The notes under the pieces were generated by a model that had not been told where the DNA came from, did no database searches, and saw only the letters and a list, made by a program, of their open reading frames with translations. Source: Patescibacteria group bacterium (GTDB lineage: Bacteria; Patescibacteriota; Microgenomatia; Daviesbacterales; UBA10151). Taken from it: 32,372 nt of DNA. The translations under genes and the position numbers were made by a program. The stretch spans positions 105,344 through 137,715 of the forward strand of contig CALRFD010000001.1 of assembly GCA_943356485.1 (NCBI GenBank), read 5' to 3'. This document shows, in pieces, positions 1 to 7,597 of this stretch. Numbering within the stretch: position 1 is the stretch's first letter; every line of letters begins with the position of its first letter.

Positions 1-3000
1 ACCACTCAATACCGTCTCTCCTTTATCGTTAACTGTAGGCGTTCTTCTTAACATCTCTTTAAAATACGCCTGTACTATTAATTCATTATCTAACTTCCAA
101 TTTTTAGGCGTACGCCCTCCCACAACCATGACATATTTGCGTGCATCAAGATAATCTATTAAAGGCTTAATTATACCTGCACCTACTTCTACTAACTTAT
201 CCAGGTCAGCATGTTCAATCTCCTCAAGTATTTCCGGATCATTAGTTTCTAATAATTCTTGGAGTATGGGAATTTTTTCTTTCGCTCCCTTTGCAGTCCT
301 TCTAAATTTGTCTGTTTTAGACCCTGAAAACCATATCTCATCGTTGAGGAAAATATCCCTAAATTTATAGGCACCTGATAAAGGCTCAATGAGATTTCCT
401 ATAACCTCTCCTTGTTTAGTCTTACCTCCGACTAAATATACTCTGGCAGCACCTGCTTCTCTGAGTTTTTTAGCATAGGATATAGCACTTTTCCATTTCT
501 TAATATTCCAAATACTCTGTCTTGACAGCTCATGTTCATCCCTTCTTTTAATAAAGCCTTGAAATTCCCGAAAATCCTTACAGCCATTCTCCCAAAGTAA
601 ATCATATGTTCCTAAATCCGCTATCTTTGAAATTAAATCCGTTACTTCTACTCCACCACTAGTGGATATCATAAACCTGGATTCAAAAATATTCCTTAAA
701 TCCATCTCTCCTGCATCATTAATAACCCGACGACGATCCCAAGATTCTTTATGAAACCTTTTTGGTTTGCGAGTTACGGGATCTATTTCTAAGTTTGGAT
801 CATCCCTCACCACCAGTATTTTCCCATCCATATCTTTTTGCGCTAAATAGTCAAAGACTGCCCTCATCTCTCTCCTACCTCTATCTATTAGTTGAGCTAT
901 ATCCGCTTTATCACCATGTGTATATCCTAAATAAGGTGCTACTGCCTGGACAAGTTTGGGATCATTAAAAAAATTATAATCCCAGACCGGCAAATCATTT
1001 GCTACTCCTAGCTCCCTAAGCGCTAAGGTAACACCGAAAGTTGATTCTCTCCTTAATAGTCTTCTTTTCTCAACCCTTGCTTTCTCCACATCTGCATCTG
1101 GTAATCCTGAAGCCCTTAATGCTGTTAGATGTTCATTCACCATTTTTTCTATTCGGCCTTCCTCTAAATTAATTTTGTCTTTTAATAATTCTTCTGCCAT
1201 CTCATAGATTGTTTTAGTCTCTGTAACACCTCTTTCATTAACTTCACGGGAAACAAGACCTCCCCACCTAGCATCAAGTCCCAAAAACTTCTGGTAATTT
1301 CTATTTATATTAAAAGCTCCCTTTGCCTCAGAATCCCTTTGTCTAACATCAAATAAAGTATCTTCCCACAACTCAGCCTTCTGCCTATCAGTCAAACCAG
1401 ACCGTCCATAGATATCCTCTTTTATCTCCTCCTCTGATAAACCTTTTGTATTTACCTCTAAATCTAAACCGCTTATGTTAGCCTTGTAAGAGCCTACCTC
1501 CTCAATCATGGAATCAAGCTCTTCCGAAGACAAAGCTCTATCCACTAATTTGGTGGCTGTATTGATACTTAATCTAACCTGATCCCAATCGCTAGGAAAC
1601 CAAAGAGTATCGCCTTGTTTTTCTCTTTTTTCATTATAATTTCTAAGCCAATTCCATAACTCTTTATCTTTTGCTGTCAAATCACCCATGCCACCAATTT
1701 TCCCGGCTAAACTACTATTTCCGGCTTTTTTCATCTTGTCTATTATCCTAGTTCTAATTACGTTTTTTCTTTGCTCTTCGCTTAATCCAGCTAAGCTAAC
1801 AAAATGACCTGGTTGATCTTCATACATATCCTCTGCCTCCAACCTATTTTTGATTCTTTGGAAAACTTCGATTCTTAGATTGATTTTATTTGCCTCAGCC
1901 TCCATCTCTTCATCAGTCAAATCTGTCCTGGCAAAAAGTTTGTCAAAACTTCTACTATCATGAAGTAACAGCTCCTCAATCACATCATCCCACCCATACC
2001 CATTGTTACTCTCTGCCTTCCTTTTATCGAAATCGCTCTTTTTTATGTAGAGCTCATGTGAAGCCGCATATTGTAAAGCTCGCTCTTCTATGTCTTCCCT
2101 GAAATCTGTTAAGTCGCCATGAATAGGCTTTTCCTTATCCTTTGAGGCTCCCAGAGCAATTTCGCCGTGATTTCTGCTTAAGAAGGCTTGTATAATTGCA
2201 GACTTAGCGTTTCCCAAATAAATTGCATCATGATGTCTGTTAAATTCGAAGGAAAATGCTTCTAAATAAGAGGTATACCCTTCAAAGCCACCGTCACTTT
2301 CTAGTATTTTTACACCTGCAAGCACGCTAACATATGCCTCAATCGAAGATTTAAGTCTTACATAAAAAGGATCCTTTTCTGAAATGTTTAAATTATGAGC
2401 AGCAATCTCAAGTGCATCTGTAGCATTTTTCTTCCAGGTATTGCCTTCTTGATGTACCTCGTCAGCTGCTGCATCAGGCAAATGGTTCTCAAATTTTTCA
2501 ATCCAACCAAAAACTGAGCGTTCTAACTCTTCCGGAGTTTCAGCCCAACTAAATTCAAAGGCTCTTCTCCAATCATTATAGTCAAGCATCTCATCAGGGG
2601 TGGCGTTTCTTCTTTGTCTTTGTCTCTGAATTTCAGCCTCATTCTGAGCACGTCTCGTTTCTTCTTCAATTTGTGTTTTTATGCCAAGCAGGATTTCATC
2701 CCCAATCTCATTTGTTGGATCTAGTGGTCTTCCTTTCAAATCTTCTTCCATACTTACTGCAACTCTTTTGGCAATATACCTAGCTACTCCTTTATAAGTT
2801 TGTTCCAGCGCATTAGTCTTGGTTGTACCAGCTACTCCTGCCCAAGTGGCTTGTCCACTCTTCCAAAAGGTTTCCTGATAATCACCCAAAAATTTATACA
2901 TATCACTCACCCTTTCATCTACGCTCTTCAAACTTGGAGTAGGAGATTCCTGACCGCGATTACCATAGCTTGATGTTCTTCTGCGTCTTCTAGCATTAAC

Positions 3001-3591
3001 ATAGGGATCAGGAATAGGTGGAGTAGCTTCAGTATATATTCTTTTTATATCCTGGAAAACGAAATTAAGGACACCATTTGCCTGAGCTTCCTCAATAATT
3101 CTATTCATCTCTTGTAAATTTTCTAACCGACTATTGGTATATTCAGTTAGATCATCTGTGGAAAGGCTACTTAAATCAACGTTGTTTTCATCATAATCTT
3201 CCATCCATTTACTTAGTTGCTCAAATCGTGAAGACTCTCTCCTAGCTGCAGTCAAAAAATCAGGAACACCTAAACCTGCTCCTTCCATTTTCGGCGTCCT
3301 GAGGACTTCTTTACCTGTATTTGGATCCTTGTACACTAAAATATGTGGCCTATTTGGATCCAATTCACCTTTACCGTATTCTTTTCCTGCATCATAATCA
3401 GGTGAATAAGCTGTTGCCCCACTTCTTGTCTTCCAATCTGGCGATGCTCCGAGAAGCTCCTGTTCCTTAGGAGATAAAAATCTGGCGGCAATAGATCTTA
3501 CCTGCTCACTTGAAGTTTGAGCAGGGATAGAAGAATCTGTTTCTGGTGTAGGAGTTTCTCCGGGCATATTTTTATATTCAAGTATTGTCAT
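1..3591 (-). CDS. Giant unrecognised protein, 3' end outside window
   Basis: An uninterrupted minus-strand reading frame of 1197 codons from an ATG at 3591 runs off the left edge, so the C-terminus is missing. I do not recognise a family. The visible part is hydrophilic and predominantly helix-forming, with no signal peptide or membrane segment seen. The N-terminus is rich in Pro, Thr and Ser, and an Arg-run with a P-D-P-Y lead lies near residue 200. A consensus-like promoter ends four bases before the ATG, so the message may be leaderless; an in-frame ATG at 3567 is the alternative start. It is last in a minus-strand series of large soluble proteins divergent from a type IV secretion-like operon, so a substrate, scaffold or effector role is possible but only inferred. 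The four-helix-bundle gene and its repeats separate it from the upstream zinc-ribbon gene. Confidence 0.85.
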   Translation of the reverse strand, partial: MTILEYKNMPGETPTPETDSSIPAQTSSEQVRSIAARFLSPKEQELLGASPDWKTRSGATAYSPDYDAGKEYGKGELDPNRPHILVYKDPNTGKEVLRTPKMEGAGLGVPDFLTAARRESSRFEQLSKWMEDYDENNVDLSSLSTDDLTEYTNSRLENLQEMNRIIEEAQANGVLNFVFQDIKRIYTEATPPIPDPYVNARRRRRTSSYGNRGQESPTPSLKSVDERVSDMYKFLGDYQETFWKSGQATWAGVAGTTKTNALEQTYKGVARYIAKRVAVSMEEDLKGRPLDPTNEIGDEILLGIKTQIEEETRRAQNEAEIQRQRQRRNATPDEMLDYNDWRRAFEFSWAETPEELERSVFGWIEKFENHLPDAAADEVHQEGNTWKKNATDALEIAAHNLNISEKDPFYVRLKSSIEAYVSVLAGVKILESDGGFEGYTSYLEAFSFEFNRHHDAIYLGNAKSAIIQAFLSRNHGEIALGASKDKEKPIHGDLTDFREDIEERALQYAASHELYIKKSDFDKRKAESNNGYGWDDVIEELLLHDSRSFDKLFARTDLTDEEMEAEANKINLRIEVFQRIKNRLEAEDMYEDQPGHFVSLAGLSEEQRKNVIRTRIIDKMKKAGNSSLAGKIGGMGDLTAKDKELWNWLRNYNEKREKQGDTLWFPSDWDQVRLSINTATKLVDRALSSEELDSMIEEVGSYKANISGLDLEVNTKGLSEEEIKEDIYGRSGLTDRQKAELWEDTLFDVRQRDSEAKGAFNINRNYQKFLGLDARWGGLVSREVNERGVTETKTIYEMAEELLKDKINLEEGRIEKMVNEHLTALRASGLPDADVEKARVEKRRLLRRESTFGVTLALRELGVANDLPVWDYNFFNDPKLVQAVAPYLGYTHGDKADIAQLIDRGRREMRAVFDYLAQKDMDGKILVVRDDPNLEIDPVTRKPKRFHKESWDRRRVINDAGEMDLRNIFESRFMISTSGGVEVTDLISKIADLGTYDLLWENGCKDFREFQGFIKRRDEHELSRQSIWNIKKWKSAISYAKKLREAGAARVYLVGGKTKQGEVIGNLIEPLSGAYKFRDIFLNDEIWFSGSKTDKFRRTAKGAKEKIPILQELLETNDPEILEEIEHADLDKLVEVGAGIIKPLIDYLDARKYVMVVGGRTPKNWKLDNELIVQAYFKEMLRRTPTVNDKGETVLSG

Positions 3592-3595
3592 ATTT

Positions 3596-3625
3596 AGTAT
3601 AATGCTTATCTTTCCTTAGCGTCAA
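3596..3625 (-). promoter_or_regulatory. Promoter of the giant gene
   Basis: On the minus strand, TTGACG (3620-3625) and TATACT (3596-3601) are separated by 18 bp. The -10 box ends four bases before the ATG at 3591, so transcription would begin at or just inside the start codon. This suggests a leaderless message, or use of the second ATG at 3567 with a leader of about 24 nt. Confidence 0.6.
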
Positions 3626-3640
3626 ATTTCCTTTCTGTGG

Positions 3641-3672
3641 CAAGTTTACACTGAAGCGTTGCGAAGTGCTTG
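3641..3672. repeat. GCG-type hairpin repeat, copy 1
   Basis: CACTGAAGCGTTGCGAAGTG (3649-3668) has a four-base stem CACT/AGTG around a loop that starts with GA and ends with GA. An outer CAAG/CTTG pair (3641-3644 and 3669-3672) extends it, with four unpaired bases (TTTA) on the left. The loop pattern GA..GCG..GCGA recurs at 20835 and 32078 with different but complementary stems. It lies upstream of the promoter of the giant gene. Confidence 0.5.
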
Positions 3673-3743
3673 ATTAAAAACTGATGCAATACTGACGGAA
3701 TAGCTCGGAAAATTCAGATATAAATAGAGATATAATTGATATA

Positions 3744-4224
3744 CAGTAGAAATAGGTTGAAATAGATAGAGATATAATAAAAACAGTAGGGATAAATGGA
3801 AAATAAAAAGAAGTATATTTTACTCGAAAATCTAGAAGTATATATGTTAGCCCGAGAACTATCCTCAATAGGCTGGGATATTTATAGCAATTTTGATTGG
3901 CAAACCAAAAAAATAAATGGGGATCAATTTATTGAGTCAACGGATTCGGTAGGAGCAAATATTGCAGAAGGTTATGGAAGATTTCATTATTTGGACAAGA
4001 TAAAGTTTTATTATAATGCCCGGGCATCTTTAATGGAAAGCAATAACCACTGGATAGAGCTTTTAGATAAAAGGATTAAGTTGGATAAAGCTAATTACAA
4101 AAAATTTAAAGAACTAGCACAAAAATTATCTATAAAGCTTAATAATTTTATTTCTACTACTTACAAATCAAAAGCTGAACAATAAATTTCATTAATTTCC
4201 ATAAGTTTCTATAAATTTCTACTG
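3744..4224 (+). mobile_element. IVS-like element: inverted decamer arrays around a four-helix-bundle gene
   Basis: The gene at 3796-4185 is enclosed by inverted arrays of a degenerate 10-base word. On the left, GAAAT-type words start at 3749, 3759, 3769, 3789 and 3799, all in exact 10-base phase, with a degenerate unit at 3779. On the right, TTTC starts at 4187, 4196, 4206, 4216 and 4226. CAGTAGAAAT (3744-3753) is perfectly inverted as ATTTCTACTG (4215-4224), and the arms match at about 21 of 35 positions from there. Weaker words extend the left arm to about 3717 and the right arm to about 4235. Intervening sequences of 23S rRNA carry the same protein family between complementary ends; here the element lies between protein genes. 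Mobility is inferred; no target duplication was found. Confidence 0.6.
3796..4185 (+). CDS. Four-helix-bundle protein (23S rRNA intervening-sequence protein family)
   Basis: This 129-residue protein resembles the four-helix-bundle family also called 23S rRNA intervening-sequence protein (TIGR02436/PF05635 type). The diagnostic part is the central segment with S-V-G-A-N-I-A-E-G-Y-G-R (about residues 51-62), followed by the Y-Y-N-A-R-A-S-L-x-E-S helix. Length is typical. The cellular function of this family is not known; members are small and helical, often close to repeats. The gene lies opposite to its minus-strand neighbours and interrupts their series. Its first codons are in phase with the 10-base words of the left arm. 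A TATAAT at 3773-3778 could serve as a -10 box, but no good -35 was seen. A second member lies at 17215-17589. Confidence 0.88.
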   Translation: MENKKKYILLENLEVYMLARELSSIGWDIYSNFDWQTKKINGDQFIESTDSVGANIAEGYGRFHYLDKIKFYYNARASLMESNNHWIELLDKRIKLDKANYKKFKELAQKLSIKLNNFISTTYKSKAEQ

Positions 4225-4242
4225 GTTTCTTTTAAATCAGGT

Positions 4243-5697
4243 TCAACAGCCAAACTTAAAACCACAGCCACACTCTTTTGTTCTTGCATCAGGAGACAGA
4301 CTCGTCTCATCTGCAAATTTCCGATTACAATCAGGACAGTGATAGTGCTCATCTATATTAAGGCTTCCACACTCACTGCAATTTCCGCCAATACCTTCCC
4401 CAATGCCTGAACCTACTGATAAAATTCCTGTACCTAAACTTATCCCGCTACCAGTCCTTCTTCTTCCTCCGGCACAGCCTTTTTGATTTTCTAAAAAGGC
4501 AATCTCGGAGCTGTAACTTCTTTGCATCCATTCTGATACTTCCGGAGTATAAGAGGTTCTCGTACTATAGTTTTCTGCCTTATTGCTAAATCTACTAAAA
4601 GAACCTGCGCTGCTTGAATTCTTGTGCGGAAGGTTTATTCGGGTTATTTCCAATATAGCCTTATCTATTATTGTTCCGATTTGTTCCTGAGTCTTAAATT
4701 CTCCCAAGTTACTAATTTGAGAAAACAGATACTCCTTTAACTGGCCAATCACCAGCTCTGCTTCTTCACAAAAGTTAAGCATACTCTCTTTTTTTCTTAC
4801 CCCTTCTCTTAACTCTGCTACTTTTTTATATTCAAAAGTGCCGTCTTTTTTTTGGATTTTAATATCACCCATGCCTCTTTTAGCCAACAGCATATCGATT
4901 GCATAATCAACCGGAGATTGTCCTCTTCTGACAGAAGAAAGCAGTATTGGTTTTCTGACAAGATTTGCTACCCTCTCCATGTCTGAGCTCCCTTCCAGGG
5001 ATTGTCCGTCAACTCCCATGTCAATAGAATATTGCCTCGACTGGTCATAAGTTAAATCTGAAACAACAGTCAAAGCATGCAGATCCCCGTTTGCCTCCTT
5101 CCAGTAAATAGTCATCTGGTTATCGGTATAGGTGATTGGTTTACCCTCCTCATCAAACCAGTTAGTCCAACCCGCAGGGCTATTTAAAATCGCCAAAGAT
5201 CCGGCCGGAGAGTACTTCATAAACCTGTCAATAGCTATTGAGGCCTGCAGATTTGCCCCAAACCTTTCTTCCGGGCTGGTTTTAGAAACAACAGACTGGT
5301 TATCGTATTGCGAAAGGATGCTATATTCTGCTGTAGGATCCAACTTAACTAAAAAAGGGATGACTAATCTGGCCTGAATAAACTCTAGGGTAAAGGTGCG
5401 GATATTTGCCTCCAGTTCTGATACAGAAGAACGCAAAGCCTCAGAAGCAGTTTTCCCTTCTTTAATACGCAGATTATAGTTGGAAAAAAATCTGTTTATT
5501 TCCAGAGAGGAGTTAAATCCTGTTCCTTTAAGCTCAGAGTCCTGTCCTAACCCAGGCTTTATTTTTACTTCCTGAGGGTCTGAGTATGGTCTTTTTCTCT
5601 CTTTATTATCCGGATCCAGATAATCATCCGGTTTGCTTTCAAAAGCCTTTCTGTAAGCTTTTAGGGTGTCAAAATTTATGGGTGCTTCAACAGACAT
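4243..5697 (-). CDS. Unrecognised protein with C-terminal zinc ribbon
   Basis: This is a 484-residue protein I cannot assign to a named family. Residues 1 to about 390 are soluble, mixed in composition and without obvious membrane segments. A Gly/Ser-rich stretch (about 405-435) follows, then a zinc-ribbon-like tail with C-S-E-C, C-P-D-C and a terminal C-G-C-G-F-K-F-G-C. Two CxxC pairs about 12 residues apart are the expected metal ligands. It sits between the HPD-less paralogue (upstream) and the giant protein (downstream) in the minus-strand series. A word-array hairpin at 5749-5831 lies just upstream of its ATG. A partner or substrate role for the divergent secretion operon is possible, but rests only on position. 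Confidence 0.85.
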   Translation of the reverse strand: MSVEAPINFDTLKAYRKAFESKPDDYLDPDNKERKRPYSDPQEVKIKPGLGQDSELKGTGFNSSLEINRFFSNYNLRIKEGKTASEALRSSVSELEANIRTFTLEFIQARLVIPFLVKLDPTAEYSILSQYDNQSVVSKTSPEERFGANLQASIAIDRFMKYSPAGSLAILNSPAGWTNWFDEEGKPITYTDNQMTIYWKEANGDLHALTVVSDLTYDQSRQYSIDMGVDGQSLEGSSDMERVANLVRKPILLSSVRRGQSPVDYAIDMLLAKRGMGDIKIQKKDGTFEYKKVAELREGVRKKESMLNFCEEAELVIGQLKEYLFSQISNLGEFKTQEQIGTIIDKAILEITRINLPHKNSSSAGSFSRFSNKAENYSTRTSYTPEVSEWMQRSYSSEIAFLENQKGCAGGRRRTGSGISLGTGILSVGSGIGEGIGGNCSECGSLNIDEHYHCPDCNRKFADETSLSPDARTKECGCGFKFGC

Positions 5698-5748
5698 ATT
5701 TTCTCCTGCTACGGGATCTTGGTGTGGTCGGTCTCCTGGCTTATAAGT

Positions 5749-5831
5749 AGGGAAAAGCGTAAAGCGTTGAGGGTAAAGTAGAAGAAATATTCAAATCTTT
5801 TCTTTTCCCTTTACGCTTACCCCTTTACCCT
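5749..5831. repeat. Word-array hairpin without a gene
   Basis: The 278-base gap between two minus-strand genes (5698-5975) holds an imperfect inverted repeat: arms 5749-5778 and 5802-5831 agree at about 23 of 30 positions, with a 23-base loop. Both arms are built from words such as AGGGTAAAG, AGCGTAAAG and AGGGAAAAG, repeated with small changes. The layout is like that of the arms around the four-helix-bundle genes, but there is no ORF inside. The rest of the gap shows a small palindrome CCAGCATAGCTGG at 5922-5934 and an AATAACCAA word at 5951-5959 that also occurs at 17175. Confidence 0.6.
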
Positions 5832-5975
5832 AACCTAATCACAGTTGCGGCACAGTTGCTGATTTAAACAGCATTCCCAATTGTATCTTCAACCAAAAAT
5901 TCGGTCTGATACACCACAACCCCAGCATAGCTGGAGAATTTATATTTTTCAATAACCAATATCCAAAGAGAAGAT

Positions 5976-7553
5976 TTATCTAAAATATCCGGCTGAATCA
6001 ACCACATCATGTACCTTACTAAATATTTCTACTAATTTTTGCGTGATCTCCAATAAACGTGCATCTGATGGATCTATTTGACTTACATTAAATAATCTAA
6101 GACGCGTATCTATTTCCCGGGCTAATCTTTTATCCTCTCTGCCTCTTGGCTTGTTTGCATCAAAAGGACTTAAATCTCCTACACCTTTATACAAAATCCT
6201 TGCCCAATCTGGAATTACCTGATTATCTTCAGGTATTTTTGTATACGATCTAACTATGGGCAGTGGCATATTCTCCGGCCAAATATTCCTGATAAAAAAC
6301 GACATCGCTGCTTTCATAGTCTCAGCAGTCACTGTACCCGGTCTTTTAACAATCCACTCGTTTAACAAAGTCAGTCCTGTTGTAAATCTATTCATGGTAT
6401 TTGTGCGGTCAACCCCGGAACTTGGGTTCAAGTCCTTCCATCTGCTTTCTAAATAATCCAAAACTTCTTCGCTTTTATCTTCTGCCTCACTGGTAGAAAC
6501 AGCCCCTGGTTCAGAAGGTGGAACTTCTGGCTCCGGAGCAGCTGGTTGTTCTTCACCTGTAGTCTCTCCGGACGAATCTAGAGGTTCTTCCGTTGATTCT
6601 TCGTGAGCTCGTCTATCTGCAGCCTCCTGTTCCTGACGCGCTCTATCCCTCTCTGCTTGTCTATCTCTCTCCCGCCTTCTACTTTCTGCCTCTGCATCAG
6701 AGGCTCTTTGCGCCTCTTCCCTATCCCTTTGCCTGTCTGCTGCTTCTGCGTCAGCCCTTCTTTGGGCTTCTTCCTGCGCCGTTTTATCCTCTGCTTCTTT
6801 TTCCTGACGCGCATTCTCTTCATGATAGCTTTTTAATTTATCTAAGCCTAGCTTCATTTCCGGACGAGTCCAGTAACCTAACTTATCCGCAACATTTAAA
6901 TACTGAAGCACTTTTTTACTGTTATCTAACTGGTCATAGTATTGCAATTTGGAGATAACAAGCTGCTTTCTTATTTCAGGATCTAATCCCATAAATTCAT
7001 AATGTTTTCTTAACTCCTTTGATATTTCTAATTCATCTTCCGGTTTCTCCGGCACTTCCAACAATTTTTTGGAATCCAGCTCGCTAAGATCATCCAGGAA
7101 CCTTCCATAATCACCTTCCTGCACCCGATCATAGCCTAAGGCGCGGAAAGCCCTTAATCCTTTTTGAATATCAGCTTTGTTATTCCTGCTCTTTGCCCTG
7201 TCTAGATATTCCCATAACTTACCATGAATATAATCCTCTCTGCCTACCTTGGGTAAAATATCTCTTAGTAATCCCTGATCTAAACCCGAAAAAGCTTTTC
7301 TTAAAGAGCCCCATCTGGCTCCTTCCCTATTTTTTGCCGCTAAGCTACTGCCTTCTTCTGCTAAAGCCAAATCCCCGAAAAACCGATCATAATCTATTGT
7401 AATAAATCCATGATCAAACTTATTTGCTCCAGAGAGAGCTTCTCTAACCCTGCCTTTTGCCGCTTCTCCCTGTTTAATTGTTTCTGCTTGTTTTGCCTGC
7501 TGCTCTTTTGCATCTTCAGTATGTTGCCTACCGTGTGGAGTTTCTTGAGTCAT
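5976..7553 (-). CDS. Paralogue of the J-like protein, HPD motif lost
   Basis: This 525-residue soluble protein is a diverged paralogue of its upstream neighbour (7598-9058). Both share an N-terminal block with E-D-Y-I-H-x-K-L-W-E-Y-L and, about 25 residues later, A-L-G-Y-D-R-V, followed by a charged middle and a similar C-terminal helical block. The middle (about 255-345) is an extended Arg/Glu/Gln/Ala-rich stretch, probably coiled coil, then an acidic Pro/Glu/Ser-rich linker. In the C-terminal block the position of the neighbour's HPDK reads Q-I-D-P-S-D, so a J-domain function should be absent. The 44-base gap from the upstream gene suggests co-transcription. Function is unknown; the pair may be structural or chaperone-like parts linked to the divergent secretion operon. 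Confidence 0.85.
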   Translation of the reverse strand: MTQETPHGRQHTEDAKEQQAKQAETIKQGEAAKGRVREALSGANKFDHGFITIDYDRFFGDLALAEEGSSLAAKNREGARWGSLRKAFSGLDQGLLRDILPKVGREDYIHGKLWEYLDRAKSRNNKADIQKGLRAFRALGYDRVQEGDYGRFLDDLSELDSKKLLEVPEKPEDELEISKELRKHYEFMGLDPEIRKQLVISKLQYYDQLDNSKKVLQYLNVADKLGYWTRPEMKLGLDKLKSYHEENARQEKEAEDKTAQEEAQRRADAEAADRQRDREEAQRASDAEAESRRRERDRQAERDRARQEQEAADRRAHEESTEEPLDSSGETTGEEQPAAPEPEVPPSEPGAVSTSEAEDKSEEVLDYLESRWKDLNPSSGVDRTNTMNRFTTGLTLLNEWIVKRPGTVTAETMKAAMSFFIRNIWPENMPLPIVRSYTKIPEDNQVIPDWARILYKGVGDLSPFDANKPRGREDKRLAREIDTRLRLFNVSQIDPSDARLLEITQKLVEIFSKVHDVVDSAGYFR

Positions 7554-7597
7554 AATATATTAAGTATTACTTATTCCTGAAGAAAAATCAAAATAAT

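Noticed and set aside
3796..4185. Four-helix-bundle gene as the Avd accessory protein of a diversity-generating retroelement
   Set aside because: Avd is a related helical bundle, but no reverse transcriptase, template repeat or variable repeat is visible, and the sequence fits the intervening-sequence protein family better.
5922..5934. Palindrome CCAGCATAGCTGG as a terminator of the 5976-7553 gene
   Set aside because: In the minus-strand direction no U-rich tract follows the five-base stem, so it lacks the second half of an intrinsic terminator.
5837..5975. Possible tRNA in the gap after the word-array hairpin
   Set aside because: No acceptor stem or T-loop G-T-T-C pattern with pairing arms could be built.
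6578..6958. Overlapping open frames on both strands inside the 525-residue gene
   Set aside because: They mirror the repetitive Arg/Glu/Gln/Ala-rich coding stretch, a common source of long shadow frames.
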